Counted from the first letter of the stretch, positions 52,012 to 61,677 are shown. The stretch is DNA of 64,000 bases from Pseudovibrio axinellae (GCF_900110875.1 NZ_FOFM01000012.1:43950-107949), one strand, 5' to 3'. Program-made: numbers and translations. Notes: generated from the letters alone by a model not told the origin.

Positions 52012-53169
52012 TTAACAGGCGGTGTCAGCGGGCCACGGGTAGCGTGAAAGCGTTGTCATTACGAGACGTACAATTTCGCTCTGCGAACTGGCTCCAAGCC
52101 GGCGCGAAACGTTGGCGATGTGGTTGCGCGTTGTATTGTAAGAAATGCCAAGCTGCTCAGCAGCCTCTCGGGTTGAGGCGCCGTTGGTCAATGCCCGCAC
52201 AACCTGGGTTTCTTTGGGCGTCAGGTTCAGCAGGTAGCTGACCATATCGTCCGGCACTGCGATAAAGTCCGTCGGATCAAAAATCATCAGCAGGCAGTAT
52301 TGAGGCTTTACCAAAAACGAGGAGAGATATGACGGTGCATCCACTTTGCTTTCAGTAGGCTGGATGTAGATTAAGGTATTGGGCCCATATTCATTATTCA
52401 CAACCACCGGCTCGGCCTGCTGTCCAAGTTGCAGGCTCTGTTTTATTTTGCTCTCAAGGGCACTTGCATCAGCGCTCGCTTTCGCTGTGATGCACTTGTT
52501 GGCGCAAAGACCTAGGTTTGCGTGGTCGCTCAGCAAGTTTTCTGCCCGCGCGTTCATCTCCTGCACCTGCGCGTTCTCATCAACGATCAGGGCGCTGTAT
52601 GGCATCTGTTCCAGCCAGAATTTGCCAAGGTCTTTGGTGAGGGAGATGGTTTCGCGCATGCGCCGTTGCAACGCCAGTTGAAAGGCATTTCGAAAGTACG
52701 GCTGAAGGTACTGAATTTCCTGAAAAAGCTGTTTCTCATCACTTTCAGAAACCGCCTCAGGCAAACAGATATTGATGTATGAGGCCGTGTGTTTGTGACG
52801 ATTTATGATCATGCCAATTGAGCGCTCAATGTTGTTGTTGGGCTCAATAAAGCTGCCGACATAATCGGGGTGCACATCCTCTTTGCTGACAAACTGCTGT
52901 GACCGAAATGGCGAGCCTAGGTCAATGCTAGAATATATGCTGGGAAGCGGGTTGTATTTTGCCACCGGTTCAAACGTATCGTGAAAGAACTGGTCTACAT
53001 TGAGGACCTTACGATAGGTGAATTCCTTATCGCTCAGGTTCTGAACGTTGATGGCAAAGGGAACCTCAGAGTACTTGGTTTGCAGCTGCTTTAGCGCATT
53101 TTCCAGCGGCTCTTCGCTCATGAAGGTCCTGAAAATATCACTGATACTCTGGTCAAGGAGCGGGTTCAT
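52012..53169 (-). CDS. LuxR family transcriptional regulator
   Basis: About 385 residues. The C-terminal helix-turn-helix (LTPKETQVVRALTNGASTREAAEQLGISYNTTRNHIANVSRRLGASSQSEIVRLVM) is of LuxR/GerE type. The long N-terminal part has a PAS-like stretch, QMPYSALIVDENAQVQEMNARAENLLSD, but no recognisable autoinducer domain or receiver. It is convergent to the SDR/isomerase pair and could regulate it or the siderophore genes; nothing proves either. The frame opens at 53211; ATG 53169 is preferred. Confidence 0.85.
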   Translation of the reverse strand: MNPLLDQSISDIFRTFMSEEPLENALKQLQTKYSEVPFAINVQNLSDKEFTYRKVLNVDQFFHDTFEPVAKYNPLPSIYSSIDLGSPFRSQQFVSKEDVHPDYVGSFIEPNNNIERSIGMIINRHKHTASYINICLPEAVSESDEKQLFQEIQYLQPYFRNAFQLALQRRMRETISLTKDLGKFWLEQMPYSALIVDENAQVQEMNARAENLLSDHANLGLCANKCITAKASADASALESKIKQSLQLGQQAEPVVVNNEYGPNTLIYIQPTESKVDAPSYLSSFLVKPQYCLLMIFDPTDFIAVPDDMVSYLLNLTPKETQVVRALTNGASTREAAEQLGISYNTTRNHIANVSRRLGASSQSEIVRLVMTTLSRYPWPADTAC

Positions 53170-53711
53170 CAGACAGCTCGCGGGTTGGGCCAAGTTAAAA
53201 TGACAAGGCAAAACCTTGTGATTCCTCTTAGAAAACCAGATCAGTATTCAAAGATCAGCTGGGTAAATCAAGCTGTATGAAGCATATGACCTAATAAAAA
53301 CACTTAGGTGAATAATTGTGAGGCTACGCTGCGGCAATAGCATGAAGCTTTTTGACTGCAAAATGATCTGACCTGCGAAACTAATATTGCTCCCAAAGCT
53401 CGCCTGGTAAGCACAACAGATAACAATGAAGAGGTGTCTACTTTAATGATGTTGAAGGCATTCGCGCTAAAGGTGTTTCATCTTGTGCTGCACTGTTTTC
53501 CGTAAGCATGGCAATGCACATAGCGTTTTGTGTGGCGATACGCTTCGCTTGACCTGAGTCTACGGCCACATAATTGTCCGATACCGATTTATGTTCCTCA
53601 CTACGCTTGGACAACCGCCAAGGTTTACCAGTGGTTTTAGCAAAGGGCACCGCTTTGTGTCCTTTATGACCTTGCAGATGATCTGGTTGCCCGTGCGCGT
53701 AAAGGTAGCTG
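53170..53711. other. intergenic region between LuxR and siderophore genes
   Basis: About 540 bases. It holds the presumed LuxR promoter and the 3' end of the siderophore operon. Frames open here show no recognisable protein. Confidence 0.4.
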
Positions 53712-54731
53712 CTACTTCCAGTATCCTGCGATGCAGTAGGTGTCGCTTGCTCTGCCCTGTTCTCGCAGTGCTTTGCGTATCCGGCGCATGGCTGTCTTTT
53801 CGCCTGCAACCCAGCTGTAAGCCTCGGCCATCTGGAAAGCCTGGTCGAGCACCTTTTGCTCCCAGCTTGCGCTTTGTTCTTTTGCGCGAAAATGGCATGT
53901 AATGTGGCCGCGAAATTCCTGCGGAATGAGAGCCTCGTCTGCCTGGTCACCTAAAAGCAGGAATACATGCAGAGGCGGGGCGGCGCGGCGAGCTTCCAAG
54001 ATACGCAGGATCGCAGGAAGAGCGGTTTCATCGCCAGCAAGGATAAGCTTTTGCGCGGTTGGTATTCCCCCTCCTCCCGGGCCTGAGATACCAAGCGTAT
54101 CGCCGGATTTGGCGTTGTGTGCAAAGTCAGAGCCCACCCCCTGACAGTGGTGCAGGTAAAAATCTATCGCCAAGCGTTTGCGCGGCACATCAAGCTCGCG
54201 CACCGTATAGGCGCGCATCTGGACAGGGTTGTCCGTGCCGGGGTTTTTGATTGAACCTGATGCATCATAAAAGGGCCATTCAACATCATGCGTCTGACTT
54301 TTCGGTATAAGCAAACGCAAGTGAAGCTCAGTGGCGTAAACCGCCAGATCCTCTGCGCTAAACCAGATACGCTTCATAGTTTCAGAGAGCATTTGGATCT
54401 CTTCAACGACCACCTTTCGGAAGTTGAGGAGTGGTCTGTTGGTGTTTAAGCGGCCATCCCATGCAAGTGAGTCCAAATCAACGCAGCTACAATGTTTCAG
54501 CGCAGACACGACAGCAGGTATGAGCTGCAAACACTGGTTCTCCGTTTCGCTTGTCAGGGTAAAACGAAGGGTGGTTGCATGTACCTCAAAAAGGACATTG
54601 CCGAATGCGGTGGTGGCAACCAGCCCAAAAGGCACGCCGTGCACTTCAACATCGGCACGCTCGCAAATATCTGCAAGTTCTTGAAGGATGTTGTGTGATG
54701 GGGAAAGAGTTGCGCTGCCTGTTTTTTTCAT
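53712..54731 (-). CDS. siderophore-interacting protein (ferric-siderophore reductase)
   Basis: About 339 residues. The N-terminal 85 resemble the DUF2218 domain (HGVPFGLVATTAFGNVLFEVHATTLRF). It is followed by an FAD-binding domain (MRAYTVREL, the RxYT motif) and an NAD(P)-binding SIP domain (GDTLGISGPGGG, LILAGDETALPAILRILE, SWVAGEKTAMRRIRKAL). Such flavoproteins reduce Fe(III) from an imported siderophore in the cytosol. The start MKKTGSATL at 54731 follows GAGG; the frame begins at a GTG at 54752. Downstream of the TonB receptor by 65 bp. Confidence 0.9.
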   Translation of the reverse strand: MKKTGSATLSPSHNILQELADICERADVEVHGVPFGLVATTAFGNVLFEVHATTLRFTLTSETENQCLQLIPAVVSALKHCSCVDLDSLAWDGRLNTNRPLLNFRKVVVEEIQMLSETMKRIWFSAEDLAVYATELHLRLLIPKSQTHDVEWPFYDASGSIKNPGTDNPVQMRAYTVRELDVPRKRLAIDFYLHHCQGVGSDFAHNAKSGDTLGISGPGGGGIPTAQKLILAGDETALPAILRILEARRAAPPLHVFLLLGDQADEALIPQEFRGHITCHFRAKEQSASWEQKVLDQAFQMAEAYSWVAGEKTAMRRIRKALREQGRASDTYCIAGYWK

Positions 54732-54751
54732 TGGGGCCTCAAAGCTAAGCA

Positions 54752-54782
54752 CATAACCGGGAAGGAGCCCTTCCCGGTTATG
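54752..54782 (-). repeat. 14-bp perfect inverted repeat between receptor and reductase genes
   Basis: CATAACCGGGAAGG / CCTTCCCGGTTATG with a 3-base loop, inside the 65-bp gap between the TonB receptor stop and the SIP start. There is no T tract. It may be an attenuator or mRNA stabiliser that lowers SIP relative to receptor, or a protein site. Confidence 0.6.
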
Positions 54783-54796
54783 ATCATTTTCAAAGA

Positions 54797-56995
54797 TTAG
54801 AAGCTCTTGCTGTAGGTTAAGAAGAACCGACGTCCCTCAGCAAGCACAACACGGTCTCTAAGAGCAGTGGCCGTCACGTTGTCCTGATCGGTGTCGAACA
54901 GGTTGGAAACCCCAAACTGGAAGTCGCCATACTGAGAGGCATAGGTACCACTGGCATTGATTGTGACGCTCGGCTCCAGCTTTGTCAGGTCGTACGCTGT
55001 GCCAGAACTAGTCGTTCCCTTCTTGCCAGAACGACCAGAGCCGATGACCGCTTCGCCTTGCACGCTAAAGCCATTTTTGAAGTCATAATCGCTAAATAAC
55101 GTTGCTTTAAACGGAGATTGAATGCGGTTGTTTGGCAGGTCTTCATCCAGCTTGCCATCGCCATCCTGATCCCAAACGCCCTCTGCATAAGCCAGGACGA
55201 CACCAGCGCCCCAAACTGGAGTGATTTTGCCGCTCACGTTGAGCTCAGCACCCCAGATTCGTTCTTCCGCCTGCAATATCTCTTGTGTCGCATCATCAAA
55301 GTTCACCCCTTTATCAGAGGTGGAGTAGAAGGCAGAGGCAGAAATGGAGAGGTTAGAAGTCGTGTAGCGCGATCCCACTTCAAAACTGTTCGTGATTGCT
55401 GCTTCAGGCGCGATCGCTGAGACATCGATCACATCATCAACCGTAAAGTTTGCAGGCAGCGCGCGGCGCGTGAACCCACCAACATCAGGTACAGAGAAGC
55501 CCTGTGAGAAGCCGGCGAAAACCTGCGTGGCTTCATTCACATGCATCACACCCCCAATATTGAAAACGTGAGCGGAGTAGAACTTTTGAGCCTTGGTAAA
55601 AGTGTGTTCCCCAAGCGGGTATTCAACACCGTTATAAAGCAGTGTTCCACCCGGGCGTACAAAACTGTCAATGTCGAGGAAGTACAGCTGATTACGCACT
55701 CCAGCGCGAACTTCAAAAAGCTCGCCGATTGGTGCCTTTATCTGCGCAAAACTTGCAATACCATGCTGCGTCATTGGCGCAATGATGTCTTGACCGTCAG
55801 GCAAACTCTGAGAGATATCGTCGAAGCTGTAGTCAGAGCCCCAGGTCAATTGCAAGCCTTCATAAAGCGTGCTCAAATCAGTGTCGATTGTCAGGCGTGC
55901 GCCTGCCTGTTCGGCAAACAAAACGGTTTGGGATTCATTGGCAACCGTGTCGTATTCAATGATGTTCGCAGCGCTAATTGGCACGTAGGCTGCTCGCTTT
56001 TCAGCATTGTTGTAATAAAGCTCAAGCTTTGCATCGCCAACGGCGCCCAGGTCGTAAAAGTTCAGCGTCATGCTGAGATTTGCGCTGTCTTCCATTGGGG
56101 AAAGACCAAGGTATTCACTGCTATAATCGATCGACACCGGATCACTTGTGTAATCCGTATTGTATTTAATGTCCTGTTCCATCTTGACGATGTTGGCGTA
56201 AACGCTCAGGTCAAATGCATCGCCTTCAAACACAAATTGGCCCGACAGGTCGTACTGCTCAATACCAGAGCCACCGCCCTGGCCTGTGAGTGGGTCTTCT
56301 GGAATGCGCGATCCATTGCCGTCAAACATATCGCCAGTGTTTTTGAACTGGCCATTGAGCTGAATGCTTGCGCCGTCTTTTTTGAACCCTGCACCAAGGC
56401 TGGTCGTCACATTCAGGCTGTCGCTAACATCACGCTCAGATGCGGATACCGTGGTGGAAATGTCTCCAGACCACCCTTCGCTTTCAGCTGTCTTTGTAAT
56501 GATATTGATGACACCACCGGTTCCGCCATCGCCATAAATAGCACTTGCGCCGTTTACGACTTCAATTCGTTCGATGCTGTCCGGGTCGATCAGGCTGAGC
56601 GCGCGAGACAACCGCCGCAAGGACGTGGTGCGAGGTGCTCCGTTTACAAGGATCTGAACAGAGCGACCACGAAATGATTGCCCCCCGCCCGAAAGCGTCT
56701 GATTATCCAGTGAAAAGCCCGGCACCAGACGTGACAGTGCAGTGCTGATATCGCTAGAACCTTGCAGCGCTTTGTTTAGCTCTTTTTTGCCAATGACCTG
56801 CACTGCACCGGGAATGGATGCAACGGATTCTTCGGTTCGGCTTGCGGTGACAACAACCGTCAGGTCTTCCTCGCTTTCGCTCACACTCTCTTGTGCATAT
56901 GCGTAAAGCGATGTTTGAAACAGTGAAATTACGGCAGTTGTGCAAAGCAACACGCGTGCCAGGGAACAAGCGCTCCCCCGCGCTACAGTCATCAC
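54797..56995 (-). CDS. TonB-dependent siderophore receptor
   Basis: A 732-residue outer-membrane receptor with a signal peptide (cleavage near AYAQE, residue 34), a TonB-box-like LTVVVTASR, a plug domain (IPGAVQVIGKKELNKAL ... VNGASAIYGDGGTGGVINIITK) and a C-terminal 22-strand beta barrel ending in Phe (YSKSF). It imports a ferric siderophore using TonB energy. It lies 11 bp after a RhtX/FptX-type importer and before a siderophore reductase, so the ligand is likely a hydroxamate or pyochelin/rhizobactin-like siderophore made elsewhere or by other species. Confidence 0.93.
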   Translation of the reverse strand: MMTVARGSACSLARVLLCTTAVISLFQTSLYAYAQESVSESEEDLTVVVTASRTEESVASIPGAVQVIGKKELNKALQGSSDISTALSRLVPGFSLDNQTLSGGGQSFRGRSVQILVNGAPRTTSLRRLSRALSLIDPDSIERIEVVNGASAIYGDGGTGGVINIITKTAESEGWSGDISTTVSASERDVSDSLNVTTSLGAGFKKDGASIQLNGQFKNTGDMFDGNGSRIPEDPLTGQGGGSGIEQYDLSGQFVFEGDAFDLSVYANIVKMEQDIKYNTDYTSDPVSIDYSSEYLGLSPMEDSANLSMTLNFYDLGAVGDAKLELYYNNAEKRAAYVPISAANIIEYDTVANESQTVLFAEQAGARLTIDTDLSTLYEGLQLTWGSDYSFDDISQSLPDGQDIIAPMTQHGIASFAQIKAPIGELFEVRAGVRNQLYFLDIDSFVRPGGTLLYNGVEYPLGEHTFTKAQKFYSAHVFNIGGVMHVNEATQVFAGFSQGFSVPDVGGFTRRALPANFTVDDVIDVSAIAPEAAITNSFEVGSRYTTSNLSISASAFYSTSDKGVNFDDATQEILQAEERIWGAELNVSGKITPVWGAGVVLAYAEGVWDQDGDGKLDEDLPNNRIQSPFKATLFSDYDFKNGFSVQGEAVIGSGRSGKKGTTSSGTAYDLTKLEPSVTINASGTYASQYGDFQFGVSNLFDTDQDNVTATALRDRVVLAEGRRFFLTYSKSF

Positions 56996-57006
56996 GATAT
57001 GTGTCC

Positions 57007-58344
57007 TTATTTAGAAGCTGATAGTTTTGTTAGAGATGCATCGAAGTCAGGGTGGCCTGCACTAATCGACGCTTTTTTGAAGAATGCCATGCTCGCGGCG
57101 ATGCCAAGGAGTGACAGGCACGTGGCTAAAGTGAACAAAGGCCCGTAACCAAAGTATTGTGCAATAGCGCCAGCAGCGACGCTGCCAAGCATGTAAACGA
57201 AAATGTTGGCACAGCTTAAGATGGTGAAGTCTGTGCCCGCTTGCTTGAGTGAGCTGACCCGCATGAAGGCGCTGTAAAGGCCGACAATTTCCATGTAGCG
57301 GATGAAGGTATTGGCTGCGGAAAGAACCACAAGAAAGGCGAAGCCGCTGTACCCAAACTGGGCCGCACAGGCATAACCTGCAAAGCAAAGGCTGCGCGAA
57401 ATGCCGATGACCCACAAAAATGCTTCAAGACCCAGTCGCTTGATGAGCAGGACAGCAATGGCAGCGCCTCCCAGCCCAACACCAGCAGCTGCGCCGCCGC
57501 TGACCAATCCGATCTGAGAGAGCGTGAAACCAAAATCAACAAGGAAAGCCTGCTCCACGCCTTTGATCAGGCCTTCGGGAAGGCGAAACAAAAGTGCAAA
57601 ACACAAAATCATCAAAGCGTTGTGTCGTTTGAAAAACTGGAAAACAGAGGGCTTGCGGGCCTGAGCTGTCGGTGCGCTGTTATCCTCACGCAGGTTCTCC
57701 CCTTCGCGCTGTAACAGCAGTGGAAGCATGGTGAGGAAAGACAGAGCTGCCGCGACCTTTAAAGCGATACTCCAGCCCCAAAGATCATGCAGGAATAGCG
57801 AAAGCGATCCGCCAATCAGAACGCCAGCAGCCACACTGCCACCTTGCACCGCGTTGCCCAACGCTTGATCTTCAGGCGGCAAATGTTCCACCGCATACCC
57901 GTCTGTTGCAATGTCCTGCGTGGAGGATGCCAGTGCCAACACCATAAGCATGGGGAACAGGATTTGGAGTTGCTGCTGTACGTCGATCGTGGAAAGGTAC
58001 AGGACAATCGCCACGCAGATAGTTTGCATCGGCACAACCCAGCTTTTGCGTTTGCCGAACCGTTCAACATAAAAACGGTCAACAACAGGTGCCCATAAAA
58101 ACTTGGTCACCCACGGCAACATCAACAAGGCCATCGACCCAATACTGACCAGGCTGATGCCTTGCTGACGCAAAATTGCAGGCATTGCTGCGCCAACCAG
58201 ATAGACCGGAATCGCCTGTGCGACATACAAACCGGCAAGCACGGTGATAACACGTGCTCGTGATGTGCGTGTCAGGGGAACTCTGAGTGCCTGTCTGCCA
58301 GCCCTTGGGGTATCGGGTTTGCTTCCTGCCATTGCTTTGTCCAT
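57007..58344 (-). CDS. MFS siderophore importer, RhtX/FptX type
   Basis: A 445-residue, 12-helix major-facilitator protein. The start of the fold, YVAQAIPVYLVGAAMPAILRQQGISLVSIGSMALLMLPWVTKFLWAPVVDRF, is characteristic of the RhtX/FptX/AmpG-like permeases that carry ferric rhizobactin or pyochelin across the inner membrane. First gene of the operon importer - receptor - reductase. No siderophore biosynthesis gene is in the window. Confidence 0.88.
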   Translation of the reverse strand: MDKAMAGSKPDTPRAGRQALRVPLTRTSRARVITVLAGLYVAQAIPVYLVGAAMPAILRQQGISLVSIGSMALLMLPWVTKFLWAPVVDRFYVERFGKRKSWVVPMQTICVAIVLYLSTIDVQQQLQILFPMLMVLALASSTQDIATDGYAVEHLPPEDQALGNAVQGGSVAAGVLIGGSLSLFLHDLWGWSIALKVAAALSFLTMLPLLLQREGENLREDNSAPTAQARKPSVFQFFKRHNALMILCFALLFRLPEGLIKGVEQAFLVDFGFTLSQIGLVSGGAAAGVGLGGAAIAVLLIKRLGLEAFLWVIGISRSLCFAGYACAAQFGYSGFAFLVVLSAANTFIRYMEIVGLYSAFMRVSSLKQAGTDFTILSCANIFVYMLGSVAAGAIAQYFGYGPLFTLATCLSLLGIAASMAFFKKASISAGHPDFDASLTKLSASK

Positions 58345-58719
58345 GTGGTGCGACAGGCTGGCTGGAAATGAGATTCGGGCTGACCAATAAGATATGAAAA
58401 ATAACTAGAGTGTAATACTCATGTTTGCAAGAGACTCTATCAAACTTTATTAAATGAAAGTGTATGGTCGCGCTCAGGCAGGGGTAAAAGGGGCGCTCGA
58501 CAAGCAGGTTTTGCGCTGCAATTTCGTGTTGGGATTACAGGACAGCCCTCACCGCAAAAACGCAAAAAATCCGCCTTCCTTTCAAACCAACGCAACATAT
58601 CGCGCAAAACCGCGCAAGCGTTCGCTGCGGTCCCTAATGCATTGAATTTGCTGATTGCATAGGAGCTAAGGAGTGAGTAGGAAACAACATGCCTAATTCA
58701 CACGACCAGAGGACGAACC
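58345..58719. promoter_or_regulatory. divergent promoter region of the siderophore operon
   Basis: About 375 bases between two divergent genes. AT-rich near the siderophore operon (58380-58460), where an iron-responsive site would be expected. I could not recognise a Fur, Irr or RirA site with confidence. Confidence 0.4.
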
Positions 58720-59406
58720 TTGTCTGAACAAATCGAAGCAGCTGCCCGAAAGGTGACCGACCTTTTTGAAAGCTTTGGATCACCGTTTACCGCGCCAGCC
58801 GGATCACCTAAAGCGTTTGCCAAGAGCCTGGATGAAACGCACGAGCTCACCACTGAAAGGTTCAACGCGCTCAGTGAATTAGCCGTATTTCTTAACGCTG
58901 ACGAAGAGCCAGACAATGTGGCACAGGGCGCCGCGATTGACCTGTTTCAGTGCTCTGGTTTCCTCTACCTTGCGATTATGAAATACTCCCAAAACCTGCC
59001 AAAGTTCATGCAAAGTGCTGGCTATGGCAGCTCCGTCGGCCGCATGCCGCCCGTTATTTCCAAAGCCTTAAAACGCGTTTCCTTCGCTATGAAAAGCTCG
59101 ATCGCCACCGATATTTTGTTCATGCTTCCGCACCTGTCCAACCTTGCAAGCAAAGAGGCTTTTGAAGGCCGCGATCAAATGCTCTTGGACAAAGCTCTAA
59201 ATCAGGCGATCGTACGTACGGACCATGCCGTCTCGACATTGCGGACCAATGAAAACCTTGATGGCTATGAAATGACAGAGGAAGACAACGCATTGCGTAT
59301 GTCTTGTCAGCGCTGTACCGACTTGCTTTCCAAGCTCGTAAAGCACTCTGCAAAGCCCCAGGACCTGACGAAACGCATAGCAGAGTTTCAGGAATTCTTG
59401 AGCTAA
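58720..59406 (+). CDS. uncharacterised 228-residue protein
   Basis: No family recognised. The start is TTG at 58720, behind AGAGGACG. The preceding ATG (58689) only opens a 12-codon frame that ends inside the gene. The protein is soluble and mostly helical, with one conserved-looking region FQCSGFLYLAIMKYSQNLPKFM and two Cys in MSCQRCTDLLSKLV near the C-terminus (CxxC, perhaps metal-binding). No signal peptide or membrane segment. Codon use and length look normal. It is divergent from the siderophore operon; the nature of the link is unknown. Confidence 0.75.
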   Translation: MSEQIEAAARKVTDLFESFGSPFTAPAGSPKAFAKSLDETHELTTERFNALSELAVFLNADEEPDNVAQGAAIDLFQCSGFLYLAIMKYSQNLPKFMQSAGYGSSVGRMPPVISKALKRVSFAMKSSIATDILFMLPHLSNLASKEAFEGRDQMLLDKALNQAIVRTDHAVSTLRTNENLDGYEMTEEDNALRMSCQRCTDLLSKLVKHSAKPQDLTKRIAEFQEFLS

Positions 59407-59430
59407 GACAACTGCTTAAAATGATACATG

Positions 59431-59454
59431 GCAGGAGGTACGCAAATCTCCTGC
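59431..59454 (+). terminator. hairpin after the uncharacterised gene
   Basis: 7-bp arms GCAGGAG / CTCCTGC with a 10-base loop, 25 bp after the stop. No T tract. Confidence 0.35.
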
Positions 59455-59657
59455 TATCCAAGGGGAACTATTTCTCCTAGGCTTGCGCGTTGGCGTTAAG
59501 CGCATTTTAGGGCTAGTTCCCCCATAGGCGCTAACTTAAGAAGTTATGCCTCGGAATTTGCTGGAGTTTTCTCTTCCTCGGTGATTCCCATATCGCCCTC
59601 TGGAAAAGCGCTACCATGACTGAGGCCTGAGCCATAAGGTTACAGACCTATTTCGAC

Positions 59658-60821
59658 TCACTCTAGTTTACGTGTCAGCGCCGCGGCACCCGCCACGATA
59701 GAGGCAGAGAACGCAGCAAATCCGAATGATATCCCGAGTGTCTGCCAGCCTGCCATTTCAATGATAAAACCTGCAAAGGGTGCTCCGATCAAAACCATCA
59801 GGCCGCCTGCCTGAGCAATTGCTCCGATTGTTTGTGTCGCTTCCATTGATGAGCGAGTGAGATCTGGAACGGAGGTAAAAATAGATGCTGCTGTAATACC
59901 GCACCCAAAGGCAAAGAGCGCTCTGTAGATTGACGCATCTGAGGCAGCAAGCGGAAAGCAGAAAAAAGACGCGATTGCGATGATTAGAAATCCAACGCTA
60001 ATGGTCCTTGAGGCCAAAGCCAGGCTCGCTCGCGCAAAAAGAAAAGCAGCGCAAAAGCTTCCCAGCGGTACAAACAGTGGGATTACGCCAGGGGCCAGGA
60101 GTTGGGGGCCAGTCATTTTGATAAATGAGGGCATAAAGGCAAAAAAACCAATCGATAGAAACCCATAAGTGCCAAATGAATACACAAGGATCCAGGCTAT
60201 GCTCGTCTTATTCAAATTGTTTGGGCTATCAGGTTTCTCTAGAGGGGTGTTAGGCAAAGACAGAAAGACAAATATAGCTACAACGACTGCTGCAATTGCA
60301 TAGTAAGACCAGATGATCTGCAGGTCAGTTTGTTTCTGTAGCGTTCCTCCCAAAGTGTTTGAAAGAGCAAAGCCAATTGGAACAAAACTGCTCCATAGAG
60401 CAAGGAAGACAGCCTTAAGGTTCTCCGGTGCCTTGGCTACTATGTATGAAGGTGCTGAAATTACAGTGATTATATGACCTGTCGCTTCGACAATCCGAAC
60501 GACTATCATCATTGTGAGGGTATCAGCAAAGATGAACAGGAAGGCCCCTGTCGCCACGGTCGCCGCTCCAACCTTAACCATGCGTGCTAACCCGAATGTC
60601 GGAATTAGTCGGGAAGCAGGCAGTGCAAAAATGGCCACAAACAGCGTCACTAGCGAAGTGAGCCAACCAATTATTGGTAGGCTGAAGCCATATTCTGAAG
60701 TCAGACGGAATGCGTATGGAGTAATTCGCCCCAGTTGCAATCCTGTGATATATCCGAGCAAAAGGACGGCAATACAGGAAAAAAATGATCTTTGGTATAT
60801 TAGTTTAGACATGCTTGTCAT
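59658..60821 (-). CDS. MFS transporter
   Basis: A 387-residue major-facilitator transporter with about twelve helices and the usual intracellular loop basic residues (ASRLIPTFGLARMVKVG). It resembles CynX/NimT or YbfB-like carriers by general pattern only; substrate unknown. It is a single-gene unit, convergent with the unknown gene upstream, with a 250-bp gap containing nothing notable. Confidence 0.85.
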   Translation of the reverse strand: MTSMSKLIYQRSFFSCIAVLLLGYITGLQLGRITPYAFRLTSEYGFSLPIIGWLTSLVTLFVAIFALPASRLIPTFGLARMVKVGAATVATGAFLFIFADTLTMMIVVRIVEATGHIITVISAPSYIVAKAPENLKAVFLALWSSFVPIGFALSNTLGGTLQKQTDLQIIWSYYAIAAVVVAIFVFLSLPNTPLEKPDSPNNLNKTSIAWILVYSFGTYGFLSIGFFAFMPSFIKMTGPQLLAPGVIPLFVPLGSFCAAFLFARASLALASRTISVGFLIIAIASFFCFPLAASDASIYRALFAFGCGITAASIFTSVPDLTRSSMEATQTIGAIAQAGGLMVLIGAPFAGFIIEMAGWQTLGISFGFAAFSASIVAGAAALTRKLE

Positions 60822-60993
60822 TTGACAGGATGTTTACCCTATGCCAATCGAGACTTTCTATAGCTTTGTTTAGCTTGGCTATATGGAGTTGGATAGATCG
60901 GGCGATCTCAAAGGTAACTTTGGCAGTGGTGATGCAGTTGAGATAGGAACTGGTGGGTTGGCACGGCGATGAAACGTTAACTTGAGCCGAAGG

Positions 60994-61484
60994 TCAGCAG
61001 AATATTTCTATTGCGGCGATCTAGATTGCGGATTTGAATATGCTGGCACAGCGATCGTGTGACATTGCAATGCTGCGCTAGTGTTTGAGCTTGGCGAACC
61101 GGTTTACGACCTTATGCCGCTTTCTGTAAGTTCGGGTGCAATACGGGACCCTCTTTTTGCGAGTTTTGAGTGAGCGGGTGAGGTCTTCTATTGCATCGAT
61201 TTTCCACGATTTCGTCAAACACATTCCTACCATGGACAGTGGCATGCCGGAGATAAAGTTTCTTGCCGTCGATGCTGACGAAAAACTCATCCAGATAGAA
61301 GATACCAGATATCATTGATGCGTGGCACTTTGCGGTCCCCTCGCCGAACATAAACCGGGATGAACCTAAACTGCCCATCAGCGGAACGCTTCAAACGAGA
61401 CCGCAATAGAGCGTTCAGTCTGCATCTCTTCGACTTCAGGCAAGCTTGAAGAGAAGCTAGGGCAGAATCAAAGGAAGTGGGCAA
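60994..61484 (-). pseudogene. mosaic of IS6-type and IS5-type transposase remnants
   Basis: Read on the minus strand, 61484 to about 61140 contains WYL-type fragments with DEFFVSIDGKKLYLRHATVHGRNVFDEIVENR and (shifted frame) LTRSLKTRKKR, the middle of an IS6-family transposase. Without a gap the sequence goes on as TYRKRHKVVNRFAKLKH-stop-RSIAMSHDRCASIFKSAI-stop-IAAIEIFC, the C-terminus of an IS5-family transposase with two TAG codons in frame. So two unrelated elements meet near 61140. Both are dead. Confidence 0.75.
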
Positions 61485-61491
61485 TGATTGA

Positions 61492-61677
61492 GGCGAAAAC
61501 GATGGAGTGTTCTCGGTTCATCAGACACTGATCCCCAAAAACGGGATTTACATTCTGGAGAATATGGAAACACGTCAGCTTGTTGCAGATGATGTCAACG
61601 AATTTATGTTTGTACTTGGACCAGCGCGTTTGAAGGGTGCTGTGCAAATGCTCATCAACCCGATTGCAATTCGCTGA
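61492..61677 (+). pseudogene. C-terminal fragment of a cyclase family protein
   Basis: An open frame of about 60 codons ending at TGA 61675-61677, starting with GVFSVHQTLIPKNGIYILENM and ending in EFMFVLGPARLKGAVQMLINPIAIR. This pattern is the C-terminus of metal-dependent cyclase/kynurenine formamidase-like hydrolases (cyclase family). The N-terminal three quarters are missing, cut at the edge of the IS scar just upstream. It lies 72 bp before the semialdehyde dehydrogenase gene. Confidence 0.65.

Noticed and set aside
53438..53950. 170-codon minus-strand frame overlapping the end of the siderophore reductase gene
   Set aside because: No family resemblance, and it overlaps a well-supported gene in another frame.
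55541..56677. Long open frame (378 codons) antisense to the TonB receptor
   Set aside because: It mirrors the receptor gene, shows no recognisable domain, and has the Cys/Val/Ile-rich composition of antisense frames.
58345..58460. Possible iron box upstream of the siderophore operon
   Set aside because: AT-rich, but no match to a Fur, Irr or RirA site could be defended by eye.
60883..60975. Short frame MELDRSGDLKGNFGSG... near the IS scar
   Set aside because: About 30 codons with no recognised homology; may be IS debris but cannot be supported.
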